Source: Candidatus Proendomicrobium guianensium (GTDB lineage Bacteria > Elusimicrobiota > Endomicrobiia > Endomicrobiales > Endomicrobiaceae). Taken from it: DNA of 19,269 nucleotides. The stretch covers positions 1 through 19,269 of the forward strand of contig WQVR01000003.1 in the NCBI GenBank assembly GCA_009785775.1, given 5' to 3'. Every line of letters begins with the position of its first letter. Position 1 is the stretch's first letter. Position numbers and translations under genes: made by a program. The notes under the pieces are model-generated. The model did no database searches. It saw nothing but the letters and a program-made list of their open reading frames with translations, and had not been told where the DNA came from. Positions 8,364 through 16,096 of the stretch are shown here, one piece after another.

Positions 8364-9275
8364 ATGTATGAAATTAAAAAATTTCCCTACACCGATATTT
8401 TAGGGTGGTCTGCTTCGCGCTATGACAGGTTTTCGGGCTGTAAACGCCAATATTTTTACGACTACTACGCCAAGTACGATACCGACGTTCCTTTGTCTAA
8501 AATTACGGCATTAAAACAATTAACAAGCCAAGCCTTAGAAACCGGAAATATCGCCCACGATGTTATAAGAGATATGTTGCAACGCTTGCAAAAAACTACC
8601 GTTCCGATAAATATTGCCAAGCTGGAAAAATATGTTTATGATATGACACAAAAATACTGCAACGCAAAAACGTTTTCCGAAAGCTACTACGACGGCAAAA
8701 TAATTTCCGCCGACGCTATTTATAATGCCGCGCTAAAAAGCGTAAAAAATTTTATTGCCAGCCCCCGCTTTGACTGGGTAATTTCTAACGCCAAAGAAAA
8801 TTCCGCCCTGTGGGTTATAGAGACTGAAGGGTACGGGGAAACAAGAATAGAAGGTCTTAAAGCTTATTGCAAGGTAGATTTTTTGCTTCCTGCCCAAGAC
8901 GGTAAAGTTTATATTTTCGATTGGAAAACCGGCAAGCCTGACCACATAAAACACGCCAAACAACTTGCGGGATACGCCCTGTGGGCGAATTGTCACTTTG
9001 GTACAAGCATAGAAAATACCGAGCCTGTAATAATATATTTAATGCCGGATTATAATGAAGTTAAGGTAAATGTGGGAGAAGCTGAAATAAAACAAATTGC
9101 GGCTTCGGTAAAAGATGAAACGCGCCAAATGTACGCTTATCTTAAAGACATAGAAAAAAACGTGCCGCTGCCTAAGGAAGAGTTTGAAATAACAACTTCT
9201 AAATGCAGGTTTTGTAACTACAAAGAAATTTGTACCGGCTATAAAGGGCGCGCAAACCGCTTTTTACAGGATTAA
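8364..9275 (+). CDS. Stand-alone PD-(D/E)XK nuclease with Cas4/AddB-like Fe-S cysteines
   Basis: A 303-residue protein of the RecB/AddB/Cas4-type nuclease family (PF12705-like). The order of motifs is characteristic: WSASRYDRFSGCKRQYFY with Cys26, GNIAHDVIRD with His65, KVDFLLP with Asp172, FDWKTGKPD with Asp186 and Lys188, QLAGYALWA with Gln200 and Tyr204, and a C-terminal CRFCNYKEIC with Cys281, Cys284 and Cys290. One cysteine near the N-terminus and three at the C-terminus match the [4Fe-4S] clamp of AddB and Cas4. No helicase domain and no AddA, cas1 or cas2 neighbour is present. Start chosen at the ATG nine bases after the lipoprotein gene; a GAGGA lies about a dozen bases upstream. It probably acts on DNA ends in repair, but the physiological substrate is unknown. 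Confidence 0.87.
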   Translation: MYEIKKFPYTDILGWSASRYDRFSGCKRQYFYDYYAKYDTDVPLSKITALKQLTSQALETGNIAHDVIRDMLQRLQKTTVPINIAKLEKYVYDMTQKYCNAKTFSESYYDGKIISADAIYNAALKSVKNFIASPRFDWVISNAKENSALWVIETEGYGETRIEGLKAYCKVDFLLPAQDGKVYIFDWKTGKPDHIKHAKQLAGYALWANCHFGTSIENTEPVIIYLMPDYNEVKVNVGEAEIKQIAASVKDETRQMYAYLKDIEKNVPLPKEEFEITTSKCRFCNYKEICTGYKGRANRFLQD

Positions 9276-9281
9276 TAAGCA

Positions 9282-12200
9282 ATGTTTGAAAATTTGTTTT
9301 ACTACCAAAGTTATATAAGTTTTACGGTTGCCGCCGCACTTATGTTTTTTGTGCTTGCGTCCGTTGCTGTTTGGAAAGATAAAGTTTCTGTTTGGCTTTT
9401 GGCAAGCATACTTTTACTCGCGGCAGCTTATATTTTTAAGTTTCTGGCGTCGGTAGGCATAATGTCGCCGGAGTATATGTCTGAAGTATTTATGGTGTTT
9501 TTAATTTTGTCTAATATAGCGTTTGCTAAAAATGCGCAAGCAATGATTGCGCCTAAAAATAAAATTTATTTCGAGCATCTTAACATAATTATTATTTTTA
9601 CCGCTATTGTAGGCGCGCTAGTAAGTTTTAGGGTGTTTTCGGTAATGAGTATAGTGCTGATTTTCGGTGTTTCATCCGTTTTTCACATTAAAACAATTAG
9701 CGAAAGATATAGCGAAACAAACCTTCTAAAGCCCTACCGCTTAAGGGCAGTACTAACCTATTTAAGCATAGTTGTTTTAGTTACAAGCGTTTATGTTTGC
9801 ATACTTGTAAACAACTTTAACATTTTTACAAAATATCAAAGCTTTTTTGACCTGTTACTGGGCGCGGCATTTTTATTTTATGCAAATACCGTGCATAAAG
9901 AAGCGCAAAACATTTCCCTCCAAGAACAAAAAACAGAAAAATATCTTCCAAAGTATTTGCAAAACGCGCCGATGTTTGCCATAACCGTTTTGGTGCTTGT
10001 TAGCGGTTTTGTATTGGTGGAATATATAACCCGCCGCTATACGAAAATAGATTTTGAAAGCAGAAGCGCAGTAATGGCGCACGTTTCAAATGACATTTCA
10101 GACAGGCTTAGAAATGTCCAAAATATTTCGCTTTCGTTGTCTAAGCTTTCTTCTGTTTCAGGAGCGCTTGAGGCAGGCACAAGAGAGAGCGTTACAGATT
10201 ATTTGAAATACATTTTAAATCAATATGCCAAAATTTTTGACGTGTCAATAATATATCTGGTAAACGCCAGAGGGGACGTCATAGGCGCTTCACGGCACGG
10301 CAGAGAAGCGGGAATTATTGGTATGAACGTTTGGGCGCGCGATTATATTACTGCCGCGTTGAGTGAGGGTGTAGGCGAAGCATTTTTAGTAGGGCTTAAA
10401 ACCGGCGAGTCAGGTTATTATGTAGCCACTGCCGTAAGGGACTCAAACGCTAACTTGAAAGGTTTTGTGGTTGTTAAAGATAATTTAAAAAGTGTTCTTG
10501 AAACGCTTGACGGATATGAAAATATTTTTGTTATAGACACCCTTGCAGGACGCATGTATTTGCCGGGCGGTGAAATTGTAATTTTAGATGACGGCGCTTT
10601 AGGCCAATTGGGCACACTTGGCAATATAAGCGGTACGCTTTCAAGCGGCGAAGCAGTATTTTTAAATGACAGTTTTTTTCAGGTAATAACCGAAGAAATA
10701 TACGGCACTGATTTAAAAATTGTTTATTTAAGTTCTTTAGAAGAAGTAAAATTTTTAAAGTTTATATTGCTGCTTGTTTTAATGGCGGTACTTTTTATAA
10801 TAGTGCTTTTCTACATTATGCTTATACAAGGCGGTAAATTGATAGCTTTGGGATTGCAACAAAAAGCTGTTTTAGATTCCACAAAATCGGTGGCAATTAT
10901 TTCAATAGATATGGACGGCAAAATTTTAACGTTTAACTCAGGCGCTGAGGCGATTTTTGGCTACGATGAAAATGAATTTAGAAGTTTTAACTTATCTAAA
11001 CTTTTTGCCATAAGCGCCCAAGATAGAAAAAAAATGAAAAACGCGTCAAAAGTGCTTGGGCGTGAAATTTCATTTGTAGAGTATATAATAAACAGTAATA
11101 ATATTTCAAAAGAGGCGCATTGCCTTAACAAAGACGCCAAAGAAATTATACTTTTAATGGATATCTTAGGCGAATACTCGCTCTCCGGCTCTCAGGTTGG
11201 CTATATTATTACTGCTACAGATATAAGTAAGCGAAAACTTTTTGAGGCAGAACTTGCCCATACAGTTGCTTTTCAGCAAACGCTGATAGACTCTATACCC
11301 GTAGCTGTATACTATAAAGACGAAAAATTTAATTTTATCGGCTTTAATAAGAAATTTCCTGAAATTTTGGGTGTTGACGCCCAAGATATCATGGGCAAAA
11401 ATGTGGATGTTATAAATATTAACAAGTCTTTTAAAAAAATGATTTTTTCTACAGATGAAAAAGTTTTAAAAACAGGCGCGCCAATATCTTATGAGGTTGA
11501 AATTTCTCAAGGCGCCCAAGGCGCGTCAAAAAAAGTTATTGTTTATAAGTCTACATACAAAAAGCAAGACGGTTCGGCAGACGGCATTATAGGCGTTATT
11601 TTAGACGTTACGCTTGAGCGCAAAATGCAAGAAGAGCGTGACATAATGCTTGCCGGCATAGAGCGTCAAGGCAAGTTTGCTTCGCTTGGACAGTTGGTGT
11701 CTGGCATTGCTCACGAGTTAAACAACCCGTTAAGCGTTATTTTGGGTTACGCGCAGGTATTGTCGCGAAATAAAAAACTTGACGCGCCCGCCGGCAATGC
11801 CGTAAATAATATTTTAGAATCTGCCCAGAGAAGCCGTAAAATTGTGGCAAATATGCTTGAATTTTCACGCGACGGCGTTATGAAGCTTGAAGTAGCGTCT
11901 GTCACGGAAGTTTTAGAAAAAACTTTAGAAATAGTTTTAAGAAAGCTTAAAGAAAATTCGGTAGAACTTATAAAAAATTATAACTTCAAAGGCGAAGATT
12001 ATATAATGGGTAGCTTTGTACAGCTTCAACAGGCATTTTTAAACATTATAATAAACGCCGCCGACGCCATGTCATTGCACGGCGGCGCTTTAACGCTTGA
12101 AATTTATAAAGAAGGTAAAAATATTAAAATATCTTTTAAAGATACGGGTGTGGGAATTCCCAAAGAAAATCAGACAAAGTTATTTGAACCGTTTTTTACC

Positions 12201-12386
12201 ACAAAAGAAGCCGGCAAAGGCACGGGGCTTGGGTTGTCTATAGTTTACAGCGCGGTGCGCGCGCATGGCGGAGATATACTTGTAGAAAGCGCTTTGGGTT
12301 CGGGCACAAATTTTACGGTAATATTTCCTTTAGTAAACCCCAAAAAACTTAAAAAAGGCGATGTTTTACAAAATGAAACAATTTAA
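9282..12386 (+). CDS. Membrane sensor histidine kinase: multi-TM N-terminus, Cache-like sensor, two PAS domains, HisKA-HATPase
   Basis: A 1034-residue sensory kinase. About seven hydrophobic segments occupy residues 12-201, an eighth 230-250 and a ninth 491-515. Between the last two lies a 240-residue extracytoplasmic region resembling a Cache/PDC sensor (IIYLVNARGDVIGAS, GYYVATAVRD, GFVVVKDN). PAS domains follow at about 525-650 and 660-780. The HisKA domain has the phospho-acceptor His811 in SGIAHELNNPL. The ATPase domain shows the N box NIIINAADAM (921-930), DTGVGIP (954-960), FEPFFTT (968-974) and GKGTGLGLS (978-986). No receiver domain and no response regulator gene is nearby, so its partner is elsewhere. 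The coupling of a long multi-helix membrane module to a Cache domain is uncommon. The 3' end overlaps the MetH reactivation gene by up to 26 bases, which is odd for a sensor and may indicate co-expression rather than shared function. Ligand unknown. Confidence 0.9.
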   Translation: MFENLFYYQSYISFTVAAALMFFVLASVAVWKDKVSVWLLASILLLAAAYIFKFLASVGIMSPEYMSEVFMVFLILSNIAFAKNAQAMIAPKNKIYFEHLNIIIIFTAIVGALVSFRVFSVMSIVLIFGVSSVFHIKTISERYSETNLLKPYRLRAVLTYLSIVVLVTSVYVCILVNNFNIFTKYQSFFDLLLGAAFLFYANTVHKEAQNISLQEQKTEKYLPKYLQNAPMFAITVLVLVSGFVLVEYITRRYTKIDFESRSAVMAHVSNDISDRLRNVQNISLSLSKLSSVSGALEAGTRESVTDYLKYILNQYAKIFDVSIIYLVNARGDVIGASRHGREAGIIGMNVWARDYITAALSEGVGEAFLVGLKTGESGYYVATAVRDSNANLKGFVVVKDNLKSVLETLDGYENIFVIDTLAGRMYLPGGEIVILDDGALGQLGTLGNISGTLSSGEAVFLNDSFFQVITEEIYGTDLKIVYLSSLEEVKFLKFILLLVLMAVLFIIVLFYIMLIQGGKLIALGLQQKAVLDSTKSVAIISIDMDGKILTFNSGAEAIFGYDENEFRSFNLSKLFAISAQDRKKMKNASKVLGREISFVEYIINSNNISKEAHCLNKDAKEIILLMDILGEYSLSGSQVGYIITATDISKRKLFEAELAHTVAFQQTLIDSIPVAVYYKDEKFNFIGFNKKFPEILGVDAQDIMGKNVDVININKSFKKMIFSTDEKVLKTGAPISYEVEISQGAQGASKKVIVYKSTYKKQDGSADGIIGVILDVTLERKMQEERDIMLAGIERQGKFASLGQLVSGIAHELNNPLSVILGYAQVLSRNKKLDAPAGNAVNNILESAQRSRKIVANMLEFSRDGVMKLEVASVTEVLEKTLEIVLRKLKENSVELIKNYNFKGEDYIMGSFVQLQQAFLNIIINAADAMSLHGGALTLEIYKEGKNIKISFKDTGVGIPKENQTKLFEPFFTTKEAGKGTGLGLSIVYSAVRAHGGDILVESALGSGTNFTVIFPLVNPKKLKKGDVLQNETI

Positions 12387-12981
12387 ACCTTTAAATAAAA
12401 TTTCACTTTCTTTTGATGATGTTTTTACCAGGCTTGGCAAGCGCTTAAACACCGAAGTTTCAGAAGAACTTAAAACCCGCGTGGCAGATATTATAAATTT
12501 GTCTGAAAAAATACTTGACCCTAAAACAGCAGTGTCTTACGGCAACACACAAGTTGTCGGGGACTTAGTAATATTTGACACAGGGCTTAGGATATATTCC
12601 CAAACTGTCGCAAAGCTTTTTGAAAAGTCGTTTAAAGGGTATGGTTTTTTGGTAACGGCGGGCGAAGCAATATCTGAAAAAATGGCAGAGTGCTTGTCTG
12701 AAAAAAATGTGTTCGACGCTTTAGCATTTGACGCATGCGGTTCTGTTGCAGTTGAAACTATGGCAAGCTACACTTATGAAACAATTTGTAAAATTGAAAC
12801 CGCGCTTGGAAATTCGCCCACAAAACGTTTTTCTCCGGGATATCCCGGCTGGGATTTGTCAGCGCAAGAATATTTTTTAAGCTGGCTTGGCGCAGAAAAC
12901 ATAGGCGTTTGGCTTACGGAATCGTTTATGATGATGCCTGAAAAATCCATATCTGCAACGCTTGGCATTGAAAAAGGATAA
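12361..12981 (+). CDS. Stand-alone MetH reactivation (AdoMet-binding) domain protein
   Basis: Corresponds to the C-terminal activation domain of cobalamin-dependent methionine synthase (PF02965), which binds S-adenosylmethionine and remethylates oxidised cob(II)alamin. The 206-residue protein carries KRFSPGYPGWD (155-165), the RxxPGY AdoMet motif of the family (E. coli MetH Arg1134 to Tyr1139), and FMMMPEKSISATLGI (189-203), the conserved final strand. Two starts are possible: ATG at 12361, only two bases after an AAGG, or ATG at 12373 (202 residues, beginning MKQFKPLNK), fourteen bases after the same AAGG. Both overlap the kinase stop, and I cannot decide between them. It lies six bases before a metH that lacks this very domain. 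The same split is known in Thermotoga maritima (TM0268/TM0269, from memory). Role assigned with good confidence. Confidence 0.89.
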   Translation: MFYKMKQFKPLNKISLSFDDVFTRLGKRLNTEVSEELKTRVADIINLSEKILDPKTAVSYGNTQVVGDLVIFDTGLRIYSQTVAKLFEKSFKGYGFLVTAGEAISEKMAECLSEKNVFDALAFDACGSVAVETMASYTYETICKIETALGNSPTKRFSPGYPGWDLSAQEYFLSWLGAENIGVWLTESFMMMPEKSISATLGIEKG

Positions 12982-12987
12982 ATACAT

Positions 12988-15384
12988 ATGGAAATAAAAA
13001 ATTTTTTAGAAATACTTTCAAAAAAAGTGCTTATAATGGACGGCGCTACAGGCACCGAACTTCAAAATAAAAATTATCTTGAGGGCGTAAGAACGCCGGA
13101 AGAACTAAACATAAAATTTCCCGAACGTATAAAAGATGTGTATCAGTCTTACATTAATGCCGGCGCTAATATAATTTTGGCAAATACTTTTGGGGCTAAC
13201 CCTTTAAAACTTAAAGAGTATGGTTTAGAAAAATCGATATCTGAAATAATAAAAAACGGTATAAGCCTTGCGCGTGAATGTGAAAATTCGCAAGGGATAA
13301 TAGTTGCCGGCGATATTTCTTCAACCGGCAGTTATATAGAACCGCTTGGTAAAGTTTCTTTTGAAAAAGCTTATAACGCGTTTTATGTTCAAGCCGAACT
13401 TCTCTCTAGTCACGGCGCAGATATTATAGTAATTGAAACTATGGCAGATATTAAAGAATTAAAAGCCGCTATACTTGCTTCGCGTGCCGCCTCTGGCTTG
13501 CCTATAGTGGCGCAAATGACTTTTACGCAAGACGGTACAACCGTTACGGGAACTTCGATAGAAAGTTTTGTAGCAATGGCGGAAAGCCTTGGGGCAAATG
13601 CCGTAGGTTTAAACTGTTCTGTGGGTCCCCAAGAACTTTTAAAAATAGCCGAGCGCCTAGCCTTATGCACTAATTTGCCAATATCTTTTAAACCCAATGC
13701 CGGTATGCCCGTGCTTATTAATAAACAAACCGTTTTCCCGGGCACTATCGAAGAATTTGTGAAGTACTCGCTAGAGGCATACAAAGCAGGCATAAATATG
13801 CTTGGCGGTTGTTGCGGGACAACTCCTAAATTTATAAAAGCGCTTTCAGATGAACTTAAAAACGCAAGTCCCGTAAAACGCGGCGCGGTAAAAAAGTTTT
13901 TTCTTTCAAGCCGTATGAATGCCATTGATGTTGAAAAGCTTAAAAAGCCCATTTTAATAGGCGAGCGCATTAACCCTACCGGTAAAAAAAAATTACAAGC
14001 CGAACTTTTAGAAGGCAGCTTTGCAATTGTTAAAGACGAAGCAAGAAAACAAGTTTCATCAGGCGCGGCTATTTTAGATATTAATATGGGGCTAAGCGCC
14101 ATTGACGAAACCGCAATGCTTGGCAGGGCTGCCAGTGAAGTTCAGGAAATTGTAGATGTTCCTTTATGCGTAGACTCAACTTCTGCGCAAGCCCTTGAAG
14201 CCGCCGTTAGAAACTGTGCGGGGCGGCCTATAATAAATTCGGTTAATGGCGAAAAAGAAAAGTTAGAAGCAATACTTCCCATAGCAAAAAAATACGGAGC
14301 CGCGTTGATAGCTTTAACCACAGACGAAGACGGCATACCAAAAACAGCCGCAAAACGTTTAGATATAGCAAAAAAAATATTAGAGTACGCAGATAATTAC
14401 GGCGTGCCCAGAGAAAATATAATTTTCGACTATTTAACGCTTGCCGCAAGCGCCGAACCTCAAGGCGCCGGGGAAACTCTGGCGGCATTAAAAAAGTCGA
14501 AAGACCTTTACCCTGAATGTAAAACCGTGCTTGGCGTTTCTAATATTTCATTCGGGCTTCCTGCGCGCCAAATACTTAATGCCGCTTTTTTTAATATGGC
14601 GGCTTCGGCGGGTTTGGATTTTGCTATAGTAAACCCCTTTGAAGATTGGTCTAAAGTTGACCCGCGGGCGCTAGGCCTTTTAGAAGGCCGCGACATTGGC
14701 GCAAAAAAATATATAGAAGCGTTTGCGCATACGGCAGGTGTCGTCAAAAAGGAATCCGTAGATAGCTTAAGTGCGACAGAAAAGTTGTACCAATGCGTAT
14801 TACACGGCACAAAAGACAATATAAAAAATCTTACGGCAGAACTAAAAAAACAAAATTTTGACACGGCTTCCATTTCAAAAATAATTTTAGAAGCTTTAAA
14901 TGAAGCCGGCGAAAAATTTAACTTACGCCAATATTTTTTGCCTCAGGTTATACTTGCTTCAGACGCCGCGCGCGAGGCATTTGAATATATTAAAGATAAA
15001 AAAGATAACGCGTCTGGTTCTGGCAAAAGAGTTGTAATGGCAACAGTTAAGGGAGATATGCACGATATAGGCAAAAATATAGTTGCGGCTGTTATGGAAA
15101 GTTATGGTTTTGAAATTATAGATTTAGGTAAAAATATCGATGCAGATGAAATTGTAAATAAAGCAAGGCAGGAAAATATTTCTTTAATAGGTTTGTCTGC
15201 GCTTATGACTACCACAATGCCTCAAATGGAAGAAGTTATAAAAAAAATTCGGTTTGAAAATTTGAATATTAAGGTTGTTGTGGGCGGTGCGCCCGTAACT
15301 GAAAAGTTTGCAGGTGAAATCGGCGCTGACGGGTATGCTAAAGATCCTGTTGAGGCGGTAAAGGTTTTTGAAAACTTGCTTTAA
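12988..15384 (+). CDS. metH: Cobalamin-dependent methionine synthase lacking the activation domain
   Basis: Transfers a methyl group from methyltetrahydrofolate through cobalamin to homocysteine. The 798 residues contain the homocysteine-binding barrel (about 1-300; DGATGTEL at 18-25, zinc ligands Cys210 in LNCSVGP and Cys275-Cys276 in GGCCGTTP), the pterin-binding barrel (about 320-580; GERINPTGKK at 325-334, DINMG at 364-368), the helical cap (about 590-680) and the B12-binding Rossmann domain (about 680-798; GDMHDIGKN at 689-697 with cobalt ligand His692, GLSALMTTTM at 735-744). E. coli MetH is over 1200 residues; the missing part is exactly the activation domain, supplied by the preceding gene. 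AAGGA lies about ten bases before the ATG. The gene ends at a strong hairpin terminator. All functional residues are present, so it should be active with its separate activator. Confidence 0.95.
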   Translation: MEIKNFLEILSKKVLIMDGATGTELQNKNYLEGVRTPEELNIKFPERIKDVYQSYINAGANIILANTFGANPLKLKEYGLEKSISEIIKNGISLARECENSQGIIVAGDISSTGSYIEPLGKVSFEKAYNAFYVQAELLSSHGADIIVIETMADIKELKAAILASRAASGLPIVAQMTFTQDGTTVTGTSIESFVAMAESLGANAVGLNCSVGPQELLKIAERLALCTNLPISFKPNAGMPVLINKQTVFPGTIEEFVKYSLEAYKAGINMLGGCCGTTPKFIKALSDELKNASPVKRGAVKKFFLSSRMNAIDVEKLKKPILIGERINPTGKKKLQAELLEGSFAIVKDEARKQVSSGAAILDINMGLSAIDETAMLGRAASEVQEIVDVPLCVDSTSAQALEAAVRNCAGRPIINSVNGEKEKLEAILPIAKKYGAALIALTTDEDGIPKTAAKRLDIAKKILEYADNYGVPRENIIFDYLTLAASAEPQGAGETLAALKKSKDLYPECKTVLGVSNISFGLPARQILNAAFFNMAASAGLDFAIVNPFEDWSKVDPRALGLLEGRDIGAKKYIEAFAHTAGVVKKESVDSLSATEKLYQCVLHGTKDNIKNLTAELKKQNFDTASISKIILEALNEAGEKFNLRQYFLPQVILASDAAREAFEYIKDKKDNASGSGKRVVMATVKGDMHDIGKNIVAAVMESYGFEIIDLGKNIDADEIVNKARQENISLIGLSALMTTTMPQMEEVIKKIRFENLNIKVVVGGAPVTEKFAGEIGADGYAKDPVEAVKVFENLL

Positions 15385-15399
15385 AAAATAATTATGCTT

Positions 15400-15447
15400 A
15401 AATAAAAACCGCCGCCTCGAAAATTTTCAAGGCGGCGGTTTTTATTT
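15400..15447. terminator. Bidirectional intrinsic terminator between convergent metH and the lysine-rich gene
   Basis: An 18-base-pair perfect stem pairs 15400-15417 (aaataaaaaccgccgcct) with 15430-15447, around a 12-base centre. The centre itself contains a gaaaattttc palindrome that could extend the helix after one mismatch. The GC core (ccgccgcc/ggcggcgg) is flanked by A and T runs on the two sides, so transcripts from either strand end in U-rich tails. It begins 16 bases after the metH stop and lies 9 bases beyond the stop of the convergent minus-strand gene. Confidence 0.93.
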
Positions 15448-15455
15448 AGAAAAGG

Positions 15456-15659
15456 TTATTTCTTTTTTTTAGCAGCCGGTTTTTTTGCAACTTTTTTAAC
15501 GGTTTTTTTTGGGGCTGCTTTTTTTACGGTTTTCTTGGCGACAGGGGCTTTTTTTGCACCTTTCTTTACAGCTTTTTTAACGGTTTTTTTTGCTACGGCT
15601 TTTTTCTTTACAACTTTTTTCACCGCTTTTTTTGCTGTTTTTTTTGTGCAACAGGCCAT
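15456..15659 (-). CDS. Lysine-rich histone-H1-like DNA-binding protein
   Basis: A 67-residue protein, MACCTKKTAKKAVKK and onward, with 31 lysines (46%), no acidic residue and no arginine; the rest is nearly all Ala, Val, Thr and Pro. It is built from KK-spaced repeats: KKTVKK occurs three times (24-29, 42-47, 51-56) and KKTAKK once (6-11). This composition matches the C-terminal tails of eukaryotic H1 and the bacterial H1-like proteins (chlamydial Hc1/Hc2 type), which bind and compact DNA non-specifically. An in-frame ATG 75 bases further upstream gives 92 residues. I choose 15659 because an AAGGAG sits about seven bases before it and the promoter's -10 hexamer lies on that upstream ATG (15732-15734), so a transcript from it would lack that start. 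The Cys-Cys at residues 3-4 is curious in an otherwise cysteine-free protein. Nucleoid role is inferred from composition. Confidence 0.82.
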   Translation of the reverse strand: MACCTKKTAKKAVKKVVKKKAVAKKTVKKAVKKGAKKAPVAKKTVKKAAPKKTVKKVAKKPAAKKKK

Positions 15660-15727
15660 TTTAGACTCCTTGTTTTTGCCTTTTAAGGAAACACACTTAA
15701 GGCATATTTTGCGCCGCATAAATTCAC

Positions 15728-15741
15728 AATACAATTGTATT
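15728..15741. repeat. 14-bp perfect palindrome over the -10 element
   Basis: AATACAATTGTATT is a perfect dyad that covers the whole -10 hexamer of the minus-strand promoter and reaches the expected transcription start. It could be an operator, since a repressor bound there would block polymerase. Part of the symmetry arises from the AT-rich -10 itself, so chance cannot be excluded. Confidence 0.45.
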
Positions 15742-15762
15742 CAAAAAGTAAAAGAAATGCAA
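15734..15762 (-). promoter_or_regulatory. Sigma70-type promoter for the lysine-rich protein gene
   Basis: Reading the minus strand, TTGCAT (15762-15757) and TACAAT (15739-15734) are separated by 17 bases, each close to consensus. Transcription would begin near 15727, giving a leader of about 68 bases before the ATG at 15659. It gives the gene its own expression independent of the mnmG operon upstream; no convincing terminator separates the two, so read-through is also possible. Confidence 0.68.
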
Positions 15763-15805
15763 GAGTTTTTGTTTAGCGTTTTTGTAAACTTACATTTTGC
15801 CGCGC

Positions 15806-16096
15806 TTAAGCTTGTGTTTTTTGTTTCTGCTGATTTTCAATTTTGTCATATTTAATTTTTAAAATAATTTGTAAAAGGCTTAAGAAAAAAACTATCAGGT
15901 TGGTTATAAAAACAGACATTATACCCTGCACAAATCCAAAGGTCAGCCACATAAATACGCCGCAAGTAAATATTACAAACATCGCCATTGAAACGTCGCG
16001 CGCCGATTTTGTGCGATACGTTTTTAAAACCTGCGGCACAAACGCAAGCGTCGTGAGAGTTCCTGCTACAAAACCTAAAAATTCGGTTTGAAACAT
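15806..16096 (-). CDS. SemiSWEET-type small sugar transporter (PQ-loop, MtN3 family)
   Basis: A 96-residue, three-transmembrane-helix protein. SemiSWEETs dimerise to form a sugar facilitator. The first helix ends in the family PQ motif (AFVPQVLKTYRTKSARDVS, Pro21-Gln22). Trp50 (GVFMWLTFG) and Asn66 (FITNLIVFF) match the substrate-pocket Trp and Asn of structurally studied SemiSWEETs (offset two from the Leptospira protein as I recall it). A Lys/Gln-rich tail follows the third helix. The start is well supported: AGGAGG lies seven bases upstream, inside the end of the preceding gene, which this ORF overlaps by 22 bases. It is the last gene of the mnmG transcript. Substrate unknown. Confidence 0.87.
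   Translation of the reverse strand: MFQTEFLGFVAGTLTTLAFVPQVLKTYRTKSARDVSMAMFVIFTCGVFMWLTFGFVQGIMSVFITNLIVFFLSLLQIILKIKYDKIENQQKQKTQA

Noticed and set aside
13410..14102. 230-codon open frame on the minus strand inside metH
   Set aside because: It lies wholly within a strongly conserved MetH frame and encodes no recognisable domain; it is a shadow reading frame.
15663..15734. Upstream in-frame ATG extending the lysine-rich protein to 92 residues
   Set aside because: The extra 25 residues would start at the -10 hexamer of the promoter and differ in composition from the rest; the ATG at 15659 has an AAGGAG.
15535..15855. Plus-strand open frame rich in Phe and Thr opposite the lysine-rich gene
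   Set aside because: It is the antisense of AAA-rich lysine codons (TTT gives Phe); the product has no sensible sequence.
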